A DNA stretch of 64,000 bases from assembly GCA_035041965.1 (NCBI GenBank), contig JAPYMA010001567.1:186001-250000 (forward strand), given 5' to 3'. Below the pieces are notes generated by a model. It ran no database searches and was not told the DNA's origin. It saw only the letters and a program-made list of their open reading frames with translations. The DNA is from Anisakis pegreffii. Lineage: Eukaryota > Nematoda > Chromadorea > Rhabditida > Anisakidae. A program made the position numbers and the translations under genes. Of this stretch, positions 1 through 11,815 are shown piece after piece; position 1 is the first letter of the stretch; the number at the start of each line of letters is the position of its first letter.

Positions 1-2394
1 ATCAAATCAAATCAAATCAAAGCAACTCAACCAATCAATTCATCAATGAAATAATTAATAAGTTAATGAAATTTACACACACAACATACCTTCCTTCCTT
101 CCTAAAAGCTACGACGCATATTTTTTCTCAATAAATAATAATACTACAAAATTTCACTTGATTTTCAATTACATAGCAGCACATATTAAGTGATCGTGAA
201 TTAAATTTCCGATAAGAAATCGAATTAAACTGAAGCAAAACAAACTGCTGTTTGATGATGTCTGACAACAATAAATGAGTGAAAACAACCGTTTTCTTTG
301 CTCTGTTTCTCTTAATCAATAGCTCGAGTTTGTAACTGCTTAAGTGTTTTTTGCTTGAAATCACACAGAATGACTGTCGGCAAAAACTCATCGACAACAC
401 ACTTCTCAATGAAATAAAACAATTTGCAAAACAACATCTACGTCAGCCATACTCATTTATTCATTTCGTTTTCAATATGATCACAATATGATTCGGCTTC
501 TTCCGTTAGCTCTGTCAGATATGAAATGAGGTAAGAAACGGAAACAATTAGTTGCAAAGGTGAAGAAGAACGCAAAGGAAAATGATATCACTTCCAGATT
601 ATATCCTTCTCGCTCTTCATTCTAGACATCTTCCATCAAACCATCTAGCTCATCCTCATATCCATATGGATATACAATATCACTCGTATATTCTCTTCAT
701 ATTCATATCAATGTCAATTTCTTTAGATACTCACCAGTATCATATCATGTTATCTCGTTATCTCATCCTTATCACCGAAGTTATATTCCTTACCATTGAC
801 CTTTCAATGCAGCTCCTTCACTTCCTTCATCTGTGTATTAGAGTGCACTCAAACTCATCTTTCATATACTCAACGGATCAGTTCATGTACAAACTAAACG
901 ATACACAGAAATCTTTGTACTTTCACATTTGTCATGGATACACCACAACACGTTTTATTCACTCACACAGCATTCGTCTATTCATATGTTGCTCTATTGC
1001 AATCGACTCCCAACACGAAATGCCGTCCTTCTTTACACTGAATTCATCGTAAACTTCGTCTGTTTCGTCTACAATTCGCTCCAAGTTGTCGTCATTGTGC
1101 ATCGAAACACTTTTATTTTAATTTTCACTCACCACTTCCTAGAATTCCATGCCCATAAACCTAAGTTTGCGTGTTGAACTCAGACGCTAGAACATCAGTT
1201 CCACGTCCTCTACAAATAAGGCAAAAACTTTTCTCCTCCGTCAGCGTAATCAGTCTTTGTTCAGCTCAAGAAATTGAAAACGAACAACATTGGTTTCATT
1301 GTTTAAACGCGGTGATCGACCCATCAATTGATATCAATTCAAAACTGGCACATTCTTTTACGAGCATATCATCGTTAATACTAGAAGTTTGCAGGTTTGG
1401 TTGACTGCTTAGTTGATTACTAGCCCAACCAACAACAACTAGAATTGTAACGAGAAAAAGAACGGAAATTTTCATAATTGTTTTCGTCGAAAAAATTGCG
1501 ACGATTTAGCGAGCACATATCATTAATCTATTGCCGCCGTTTCAATTGAAGTCAATTTTCGTGCTCATGTCACAGTTCATCTTAGAGTTTTTAACACTGC
1601 CTCCTTTCATTTGTTCCCTTCTCTATTTATCATGTTTGAATGCGCAACTCGAAACTTCAGTTGAATGTTGCCATCGTAGAACAATCATGATTCTACACAA
1701 TTACAATAATGATGATGAATGGTCGAAAATGCTCTCGCGTTCGTAGTGATAGCTGGAAAATGGAAAGACGACTTATTTTTTGATGAAGAAACTTTGTTGT
1801 GTAAGTTTTTCGCTCGTAACTCGTAAGACAAGAAAACAAATTCGAATTTCAGAACGCAGATGCAATCTCGAAACTGAACGAGAATAAAAACGAACTTCAA
1901 CTGAGATCGCTCTGTTTCGCATTAGAGCCATCAAGGAATCACTGAACTGTGAATGATATTTTCGTCAAATTCACCGAGTGTGCTGCCTGAATAATAATCC
2001 TCAACAACAGTTCAAGTATCCTCAGACAAGATGGTTTATCTCCTACTCTTGTGATCCTTATCATTAACAATTTGTTCAATCGAGACTGAAATTTTTCAAA
2101 TCATTCTCCCAGTTTCTTAAAGTTTTCAATAGAGCACTGACGCATAATGGTTCACAATTCTCAGATTCAGCCCAAAAAATTTCACTGTAAATCCGCATGT
2201 TTCCTGTTCATATCACGCATCCATATCATAATCTCTTAGTCATACATCTTCATCATGTTTCCCTTGAAAACCACGCAGTGAAAGCAATGAATATCTGCCA
2301 TAAGGTACTGCTCTCGTTTCCGCAAACTACACCACATCCCCTTCGAGTCAGATATTTATTCCGTCCTGCGCATTCGATACCATCTATAACCTAG

Positions 2395-3057
2395 AATGCA
2401 ACCGTATGTCTTCAACCATCAGAAGATTCTGGCTGCCATTCGTAGTACCATTTTCGGAAACATTTCATTTGTCGACACTAACAATCAAATAAGGTAAGTT
2501 CGATCTTGCAATTAAGCTATTTGTTTTAATGCTGATTTGTATTCCTCCTTCATGCTTCATCTCTCAAATAACATTTACAGAATATTTCTTCTGCAATCGC
2601 AAAACTTGTAAAAGAATTCTGCAATCTTACAGTTTATATCAAAAGGTGTTCGTCTTGATTTCAATCCTTCAAGTTTCATTTCGAAATGATTAAAATACGA
2701 CAAAATGCAGTGCGATCAAATATAGAATAGGGATTCAGGATAAGAATGTCGTTCAATAAAAATTTCGCCAAGGTACCAGCATCAAACATACGAGTAAGAG
2801 CAAGAGTCCACTAAAAGCTTACATACTGCATCAGAAGAATGTCTCATTGGAACCAAAAAATTCATATTCTTAAGAAGTCTGTTCTCATCAAGAGAAAGTT
2901 AACTCACCTAACCGCAACTGAAAAGCTTCATTTTGCTCATTGTTTGTATCAGACAAGAACCGTGAATTAATTCGCTGATTTCCTTGTGAACCATCAGTTC
3001 ATTCTAACGTTTTTTTACAGATATTCCAAATTTAGATTCCCAATATTTGCTTCATGA
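2395..3057 (+). CDS. Candidate two-exon 3' end of an unassigned gene
   Basis: Exon 2395-2493 has an acceptor (CTAG) and a strong GTAAGT donor, and reads MQPYVFNHQK followed by an aliphatic stretch ending in DTNNQIR. It ends in phase 2. A TTTTTTACAG acceptor at 3020 opens a second piece (3021-3057) in the matching phase that reads YSKFRFPIFAS and then a stop. The composition resembles a folded protein more than the surrounding low-complexity frames. I do not recognise the family and could not find earlier exons. It could be chance. Confidence 0.2.
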
Positions 3058-4728
3058 TAACGAAACAGGCAAAAATTCGGACAAATCAATTTATTCTCAA
3101 TTGAAGGCACAAGTGCCTAAGCATAGCTATGAATAAAAGGATGTCGCGAAAAATTCTACTTCAAGACGTCAGTATCAGCAAATTTCATGCTCATTTCCCA
3201 CACTCATAAAATAGCGTTTCAACTCGATCACTCAAGCCAAGCCAATAAAACTTCCGAATTTAATCTTCATATTCAATACTAATTCACACGGATATCATGC
3301 TTCTGATGATCTGATTCGCGGACGGTTTCCATTCAGGAACATTTCTAATAATACAAATAGAACGTTTTTGAAAAAAATAAAGAGTTTGGTATGCAAGAGT
3401 TTGAGATAACATTAGAATATACTCATATCATCTCTCTTCAATCTAGAATTCTACTTCTTTTCAATTGATCATGATACGAACATTTTTTCATGAAGCGCCT
3501 ACCATGCGAATAATATTCATAGTCGAATGCAAGCTTCATTTCACTAATTGTTCTTGAAAACGCTTCCTTATTCATTCAGTTGGCTTTCCAAATTTGATTT
3601 ATTTCTCCAACGTTTAATTCTTTCAAGTTCTCAGACATCAGCAAGAAATTCTGCATTTTGTAGCAAGATCTAAGGAATAGAACATCTAAGACTCTTCATT
3701 CTCCCATTTTCTGAGTATCATTAGCTCTCTGTCCTATAAAAATGACCTTTTATCGTTATTTCACCATATCTCTTGTGATCAATTTACTTTAAACCCAAAC
3801 TGCATGACGCTTTCAACCAGCAGTTCAGTGTCTAGCATTACTGCATGACTGCACCAGAATTTATTGCCTCATAATTCAACGAATGGCTTAGTGTATTCCA
3901 TAACATGCATTGTGCACTATCATTATTCGCAGCGTTTACGTGCAGCACTCTAATCATCAAAACTCAAGAAATCCAATCGCGCAAGCCTAAGCTTCAAAAA
4001 TAAGCTGTTCGTCATCTGCATCGTACGAAAAGCATCGTCACGTTAATGTCGTTCGTCTCATACATCAGTGTATCGTATCGTTATTGATCGTCGTTTATTT
4101 TTCACACAATCTAGCAGACAGCCACAAAAACACCTCCGCTCGCAAATCATTTACGAACATGCCACGACAGCACCCCCGCTAATCATTTATTCATTTATGA
4201 TTCGGCTAATCAGTCAACAAATGGAATATTTGTTGAAGTTTCTCACATAACTATGTTGTTTTAAAGGATTGATATGACAGTAATGAAAGTAAGTAATATT
4301 AACACAATAAGATTTCTTCAGATAAATCAGTGAACTATGGAACTAATAAGAACGAACTAATTCGTACAGCTCTCGAATATGAGTTATCAATTGTTCAGAT
4401 ACCATGCGCTTAATTACTGAAGATGATTAACGATGAAAAATGATAGAAAATGATCAATGGAATTGTTCTCAAAGAAACGTAAACGACGAACTGATGCGGA
4501 GAGGAAAATAGTGAGCGCTAGATGCATCCGCAACAACACAATTATTCCATTCCGCAAAGGTTCTTAAGGCAAAAATATCTATTCGACTTATCGCCTTCAA
4601 TGGAAAAGCATATCCAATAGCTTATTCCATCCAATTTGCAACTGAACATGTCGATAATGCAAGAATTTTGTGCAAGTGAACACTAGCGTGAAAATTCGCA
4701 CTTCTAACCGGAAACTTTGAGCACTCAC

Positions 4729-4886
4729 CATCGGTGTCCCTTGAATGCGGTTGACTGCTTAATCGATCGACTGCTTGATGAGGTAGTTTTAGGGGCGCGA
4801 ATTTGTAGTACTGTATAAGACGTATTAATCGGCATCCTTTGTTGAAATTCAATAGCACTTCTTTCCAATGGTAGCGCAACCAGAAT
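4729..4886 (-). CDS. Candidate internal exon, unknown gene
   Basis: On the minus strand a TTTTCAG acceptor is followed by an open 52-codon stretch and a GTGAGT donor (ends in phase 2). The peptide starts ILVALPLERSAIEFQQR and continues with a Thr/Ser-rich part (KTTSSSSRSIKQS). Codon choice looks like that of the real exons here. No partner exon could be joined with confidence; an open stretch near 2904-2985 (minus) is a weak possibility. The family is not recognised. Confidence 0.25.
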
Positions 4887-5674
4887 CTGAAAATGCTTCG
4901 GGCTTTTAACATTTTGTTCTGTCAATAATATTGCTACTTATGCGTTCGTTACTCACAGCTTCCAGTCTTTGATCTGAGCATTTGATTAAGAATGTCTTAC
5001 ACACAGAACATGTTATCGAAATGCAAGACAGAACAAATATCCAAATTTTGAAGAAACTAAAGTGGTAACGTATCACACCTCGCCATTTGCTATGAAAATG
5101 CTCAGAATCAGTTGAAGTTGTAGCTTTGGTTCAGGAATGAAAACCATTAGAATATCACTGACAAATCAAAAGTTATCAAAGAAATTTTGATTATCGAGTA
5201 GTTATTATGATGACAGTAAAAAAACTTATCAGTAATAAAAATAGCTATCAGTAATAAAACTGATGCTAACAATAATGTTATGATAAGAAGTAGTAAAACC
5301 TGAAGGTCGCAAATGCTAGCAAATGCACGCACTCGACCGCTGTTATCGTGACAAGCATCAACTGTAAAAGCTTTTAATAGCCTAAATAATATGCATTTTC
5401 ATTTTGAATATCAAATTCAATATTTTTCGTGTTTGTGATAATGACGTAACAACTTAAAGCCGAAAACATGTACAGATGAAGTAAGTTGTGTAATTTATGC
5501 AATAATCACCAAATATTGAGGCTTTTGATCACTGATCACTTCGTCAAATGTTATGTGTAGTATTGTTTACATTTTCCAGAAATGTATCTATCTATCAACG
5601 CAGCCGTCTCTTTGAATTATTCATGAATCGAGTTTTTTGAGGCATATATCTTGAAGTATACTCTGATTGTATTT

Positions 5675-5742
5675 TATAACTCAGTAAAAATTTGCTAACA
5701 GAATATGATTTATAACTCAGTGAAAACCTGCTAGTAGAATAC
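5675..5742. repeat. Imperfect 36-bp tandem duplication
   Basis: The motif TATAACTCAGT recurs at 5675 and 5711, each followed by a related A-rich and GCTA-containing segment, giving a period of 36 bp in two diverged copies. Confidence 0.7.
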
Positions 5743-6338
5743 AGCTGAAATCTGATAGGTAATTCAAGAGTTCGTACCAACCACCTCATTGTATTCATGA
5801 GTACGCGTGAAAAAAGTGCTAGTTTACAGTATGACCGTCTTTATTGGACTCCTTCTTATTTGAATAATTTTCAATAATGAAAGTCAGGTGCATTTCGCAT
5901 TCATTGTATTTTCTGAAACTTTTTTGATTCAGTTGCATATTTTTTGAAGTAGAATACTGAAAAATATCATGATCACTTGAAATCGATGTACAATTGTGAA
6001 CATTTCCATACAATACAAATGATCAGTTTTATAAATGATCAGTTTTCGCCCTCATCCGCAATGCTCCGCCAATAATCTATGGCATTGAAACTCTCACAAA
6101 CAATCATTGTGACGAAAAATTAATCATAAGCTAAACAGCTAACCAAGCAGTCAAACACACATACCTGATCAAAATGTTTTCGGAAATCAAGTATGACTGA
6201 ATTCAACGGTTGTCACCTCTTCAATGTTTACATGCTTGATTATAGGATTACAAGCTACTTCACGGCTAGGAATAATGGCACCAAATTGTACTGCTAGTCA
6301 TAAATATTTGTTTTGTCCTATTCGATAAGATTCTCTTT

Positions 6339-6366
6339 GATTGCGATTACGATTACGATTGCGATT
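6339..6366. repeat. GATTRC hexamer tandem repeat
   Basis: Four to five copies of GATTGC/GATTAC in a row. It is not the nematode telomere unit (TTAGGC). Confidence 0.8.
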
Positions 6367-7198
6367 GTATATAACAAAGTGATGAAATCAGCGAGCATTT
6401 ATGAGGTTCGATGAGCTGCTCTGAAGTCATGTATGTCATCTGGGTTGATTCGAAAACATACATAATGCCTCATTCATTCCATCTTCAGATTTCTTAGCCG
6501 ATTCTAGTAATCCTAATCATATGAATATCAGTGTTTTCATAAAGACTATTATCATCACTCTATTTTTGCTGCTACTGTTATTCTTATTGTTATTATTGTA
6601 GTGTACTGTATTCGAATAATATTTATCATTACCGTTCAATTCAATTCGTATTCATATGAAATCTATATTGTTTAAGAGTGCTGAATGTTGACTCAGATGT
6701 TCACATTCTCATCATCAAAACGATTCTCTACTGAAATATCATTATAAGTATTCAGTTATCGCTTCTTCCTATTCAATGCAATGAAGATCGAAATTTGTGT
6801 TTATGTTCCATAGAAAATTTATTGCTGCTGCTGGTCTCATCGTATTATTTTTATACTACACCTAAAATATCGAATTTATTTCTGGTTTTGGACCTCGAAC
6901 ACATTCAGTTTGATTTTTCATAAGACAACGATACTTGTCATTCACTTGTGCTGTCCTTCTACTCATCCTGCTCTGTTGTTTCTTGTCCGTACCTTGTGCA
7001 ACTCTTATGACATTTTGCTACCGCTTAAATTTCTGGTTTTTTATCTGATAGCGCAGTCATCATGCTTTTTTCATGAATCATTCTGTTATTCAGCATGAAA
7101 CAGGCGAGACATGCGACTTATATGTCAACCTCGATAATCTTTATTGACATTGTCGAATGCCAGCCTTTCTTTCGTCCCAGTCGTTACGGAGTCCTGAA

Positions 7199-7260
7199 GT
7201 TAATTTACCTGGATTGACCATCCTTTCAAACGTTCGTAAGTTTATCGGGCAAAATGCGTT
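7199..7260 (-). mobile_element. Decayed 3' tail of an RTE-like LINE
   Basis: On the plus strand, ACCTGGATTG, then a run with TCAAACGTTCGTAA and AAAATGCG, parallels the 3' end of the element at 38.4 kb and the tail at 17.2 kb in the same order. Only about 60 bp are similar and they are diverged, so this is a degraded 3' fragment with no coding capacity. Confidence 0.45.
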
Positions 7261-10200
7261 TTCATTCTTTCGCCGTCACTATTTTAATATGCAATCTGGG
7301 CTGTGGTAAATGTTTTTGTTTTGTTTTTATCGTATATTAGGTAAGAAAGATGGATTTCATGTTAGAGACTGGTGGATAGTTGTTAAAGTTATTTATTATA
7401 TATTTTTGTTATTGTTAACCACCGTATTATAAAACTAAGACATATTGACTGTAGGGTGAGTTCGTTTATCTAGCGATGTTGATCGTTTTTCGAATGATTA
7501 TCGAAAAAGAGATCGATATGCCATATGTAGGTCTAGTTTCGGTGTTATTTCATCAGGTTCACCAAAAAAATAACATGGAACTCGCAGCATCCGATAGCGA
7601 TTTTCATTGTAATGAAAAACAAACACGAACAAATAATGAAAATGGAAATTAGTTCCAGAAACGAGAGGAGCAAAGAATGACGGTACTGCCTTGTGATCTC
7701 AATTGAAGCCATTTCTGGAACGCGATTCCGATCGGAATCGTGATATACCGAAATCTTCAAGATTCTTATTCGAATCGAAGGCACGGCTGATTAAAGGCTG
7801 AGACAATAATAACAATAACAATTATATCAGTAACCATGACAACAACAATAATGCCAGTAACATTGATATTTGTAGAAATTTCATTCAGTTCTATTCAGAC
7901 ACCACAAAATCGAGCAGAAATCAACCGCATTTCCAGAACACATGGCAAATTTGTGTAATTTATTATCTTTTTCAAACCAAACTTCATTTTTTTGCATCGA
8001 GATAGACCTCTTCAACGCTGCAACCACAAATGAATAATGTCCTCGTCGCTGTTTTCTCTTGCAGTATCAGTGTTATTTCCAACTGCTTCCATTATCATCA
8101 ATCAACCCTATATCACATTCCATCACCATCAAATGAGATAAATGAGAAGATTTGAAGGAAAACTATCAAGTATCTGTTCATTATGTTGAATTTAGTGGTT
8201 AGATTTTGACATATGTTCAGTTCGTGACAAGTTTGCTTCAGTCCCTTCATATTTCGTCTCATTGATTACTAACTCCTTCCAGTCAGGTTTGTGCTAACTG
8301 TGAAACTTCCATCGTCTTTTTAAACTTCTTCAACAAAGCTCTAGTTGTGATCTTATCGAATCAAGTCAATCAATGATTTGATTTGGATCTGATCATAAGT
8401 CAATCAAAGTATATCATTATAAAGACAGCGGTATTATAGCAGCCTAATGATAATGCTCCATGTATTTGAGCTTACATGATGATATATCCGTCTGTTTTAT
8501 GATCTTATCAGTCAAATGAATATGCGATAATGATAAGGGTTCGCTGCCACTTCAGTCCTATATTGCAGTTCTTTATTTCTGTTGACATATCTCTTGCAGA
8601 ATTTAAGCAGCTCACATATTGAGCTCGTTGTTTATTGCTTTTTATGTCATAAAAACAGTCAACAGCGTAAATATTATTGAAGTTACAGTAGTAATAATAG
8701 TGGTGATTTTTGTATAGTATGACTTTGCAATTCACAAATATGCATAAATGACATCAACGTGAAATTTTGGTACAGCACGCTCATTATCCATATGAGTGCA
8801 TGATAAGTTATAACTAAATAATTGAGAGGGCAATCATGAATTTCAAAATTAGCCATTTAATCGTTTAAATTGCTGCATTCAACGAAATCATCAGTGCGGA
8901 TTATTGCTCTGCCAGAGAGTTTCGTTTACGATTGTATTTCATATGAACAATTTAAGATAGATTTTTAATTATCTAGATATCATTCATGAGGATTTATGTA
9001 TCTTTCAAGAATATTCATTTGTTTTGTTTCTTCATAGTTTTCGTTGCAGTTGGAGTTTGGTCGCTGATCACACGATATTTATTTATGCGTACTTTACGCC
9101 TTCGCATTTTTTTGATTGATTTTTTAATGGTCAGATGTTCTGTTCATATCTTTTCAGTGTGAACTGATAAGATGTTCACTAGGCATATCACTAATGAAGA
9201 GCTGATATTCAATCGATTCGATGATATTCAGTCAGTGATTGATTTAAAATCATAACCAAATTTCCGATGTTTTTAGCAATTTCCGACATATACTCAAAGA
9301 TTTCATATCAAATCACAACTAAGCGATATTATTTGATAATTCACTTTCATCTTAATGATATTTATTGCAAAATCAGTCACAAAACGCACTGTTTATTAAA
9401 CTTCGCAAAATATTTGATGCAAAATTTTGTGCATTTCACTATTGAATGTCGTTAATATAACACGTCATCGAGTTTTCCTTTCGCATCGTCCAGGATTTAT
9501 GGGAATATTCGAATGATTATTATAATTGTTGTGATTGTTTGCTATTAAGTCTGATATTATTTGCATTACCATTATTGCTCTCGTTATGGCTATTACCATT
9601 GTTAAGGTCGTATTTTGACTGAACGAATAATTCCAGTTTGTCTGGTATGAAATATCACCGATACAGTCATCAGTTTTAGCAGTCGTTTTATTGATAGTTC
9701 ATCGCTCGATTCCACCGCCGTATTTTCGTTCCAAACACCCTTGTTGAAAGCTCCATAGAACCTTCAAAACTTCCACGTTTGACTATTTCGCAGATTTCTT
9801 TCAAAAAACATTCTGCAAACTATTGATCTATGAATCGTTCTCCCAATTTCTACATTGAGGGGCGAAATAACTATCGTTCAAAATCATTGTTTTTATAGAT
9901 TCTCGCGACATTATCAGTAGTCATATTTTGTTTGCGCAAATTGCATTCAGCATTCTGTCACATGATGAATATTCAGTATGTTTATGAATATATGCATATA
10001 AACATAGTATTCGATTGAATCAAAACTTGTTTACCTCAATATTCGTTTCGAATAGATCAGAAATCTGTTGTCTGCAGATCATTTTCATTGCTTATTCCTA
10101 ATTGTGTGGGAATGCTAACAGTAGTAATGATAGTGGTGACATGACTACAATGGCACTGGTATCAGTCAATGAATAGAAAAGTAATCTGTAAGAGAGATTC

Positions 10201-10830
10201 GAAATCCCTCTACATCTGACGAATATCCGCATGAGCCAAACAGTACATTCTGCTTGAAATGCTGATTTTAGCAGTACTCATGATAGCATTGGTAATTTCT
10301 ATAGTAACCCATATAAAATATTGATTATGAACTTAATTGACCCTTTCTATCGCTATTTATATACAGAAATTGCCATTCCATGAATAGATTCCACAGTGAG
10401 AAAACAGTGCGCGAAAGGTGAGAAATATAGAATGATGGCGCTGATTAGTGAACAATTTTTTGTCTTTGATGATATAATTTCGATTGCAATAGTCATAACA
10501 ATTGAAGTAATTCTGAAATGATGATAACTGTTAGAAAAGCGATTAAACGAAGCAATTTCCTTAAGTGATTTTAATCATCACTGTTCAGTTACGATGACTT
10601 TCTGGAAAAAATGACTCATGAAAAGCATAAAACAAAATTGAATTGGAATCATTTCTCCGCTGAATCTCAATGTATCCGCCACGGCAGATTTCTCAGTGGA
10701 AATTCACACTTGTTCGACATTCATGCGAAATTCATGTTGTCCAATTGAAAATTCCCTTTGAAGATTTTATTTTGCTTGCGTTATCCTCATTATCAATATC
10801 GTCATTATTCCATGACTTTTGATGTTGTCA

Positions 10831-10930
10831 TTATTTTTTCGTGATTATTATCATTATTGTTGTTATTATGATTACTGTTATTATTATTGTTATAATAATA
10901 ATTATTATAATTAATATTATTATCTGCTTT
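10831..10930. repeat. ATT-rich microsatellite tract
   Basis: Imperfect runs of ATT/GTT and their complements (AATAATAATTATT). Similar tracts occur inside introns at about 12195-12262 and 16003-16110 and reflect general AT-rich simple sequence. Confidence 0.75.
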
Positions 10931-11512
10931 CGCTATCATCACCATTATTTCATTGCTGTTATTGTTTTATAAATCCAATAATTTTTATCCTCATCGAAAG
11001 GTTATTGCTATTTATGATGATTATTACATGATTATTATATTATATTGTTAAATTTGCTTTGATTTATACTCTTATCATTATTATTATGCTATTATATGGT
11101 TATTAATACTATTATTTCTACTGCTTAATCGTTACTAAAGTATCACCATTGCAGTAAAGAGTAACGCCGTCATTACCATTGCCATTGATGATATTATAAT
11201 CATTTTCATTAGCGCTGACTGCCATTAGGGCCGAAAAATTTGCACGTTAAATAAACCTCCTGATCACCACTTAAAAATCATTATTCGAATGTATCAAACT
11301 TAATTCTTATGTACGGAAACAACTCAGCGCATCCATTAGCTGAATGGTTTATAAACGAAATAAATCATTTGATGTTTTAATCTCTCAACTAATCACCTCG
11401 AAATCCAATCGAATCAATCTCCCACTCCTCCGACAATCAGTAATTCGAACGCTTTTCATCAGTACTTCTGCGATCGTTGAATAAGTTCCTTGCGAATTCT
11501 GCTTTCATTATC

Positions 11513-11722
11513 TCAATAAACCACGTAGACAAATGAACAAGTCTCATCTTTCAAATGTAATCCCATAGCGATGCCACGATCACATTCCGTTGCTTGATTC
11601 CATATTTTTACTGTTGATTTTTTATCTGATTCATTTTTACGAGATATCAATCGTTCGTTCATTTCGTACACATATTCGGAAAAATTATTTGTTGTTAATT
11701 GTTGTTTAGCCGATGCGTTCAT
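11513..11722 (-). CDS. Candidate small gene or first exon, divergent from stim
   Basis: On the minus strand a GACTTTTCAG acceptor sits immediately before an ATG at 11722, as expected for a spliced-leader site. A 69-codon frame follows, starting MNASAKQQLTTNNFSEYVYE and ending SFVYVVY, then TGA. A possible donor (GTG|GTTTAT) lies just before the stop, so it could instead be a first coding exon of a longer minus-strand gene. The peptide is hydrophilic, with an early NAS sequon and no signal peptide or clear domain. Its start lies 90 bp from the stim start on the other strand, so the two could share a promoter. The family is not recognised. Confidence 0.35.
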   Translation of the reverse strand: MNASAKQQLTTNNFSEYVYEMNERLISRKNESDKKSTVKIWNQATECDRGIAMGLHLKDETCSFVYVVY

Positions 11723-11810
11723 CTGAAAAGTCGTATGTAAACCATAAAGCGTGAATGCGAGAAAATTCGCTCGATAATAAAATTTTTGCAATGAATTTAA
11801 TATGAATTCA

Positions 11811-11815
11811 GGATG
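11811..11815 (+). promoter_or_regulatory. Likely trans-splice acceptor at the stim start codon
   Basis: The sequence GAATTCAG|G precedes the ATG by one base. An AG acceptor this close to the start, with no coding exon upstream, is typical of nematode spliced-leader addition. This is inference; a cis-spliced 5' UTR intron is the alternative. Confidence 0.5.

Larger units (their letters stand above)
1..11512. other. Long AT-rich, mostly non-coding region left of stim
   Basis: No recognisable conserved gene was found on either strand. The stretch begins with a short ATCAA tandem run (1-20) and carries many ATT/AAT/GTT-type microsatellite tracts, clearest at about 10830-10930. Open frames here (for example the 156-codon frame at 582-1052) are low in complexity, rich in His, Ser, Ile and Leu, and match no family I know. 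Three short pieces with good splice signals are listed separately (2395-2493, 3021-3057 and 4729-4886 on the minus strand). A decayed LINE tail lies near 7.2 kb. Confidence 0.6.

Noticed and set aside
582..1052. 156-codon plus-strand open frame
   Set aside because: Low-complexity Ser/His/Ile/Leu-rich translation of CT-rich DNA, no domain, no splice or start context.
4770..4795. TGAGGTAGTT, resembling the let-7 seed
   Set aside because: Lies inside the candidate minus-strand exon, match stops after the seed, and no hairpin is visible.
6339..6366. GATTRC repeat as an interstitial telomere
   Set aside because: The unit does not match the nematode telomere repeat TTAGGC or its complement.
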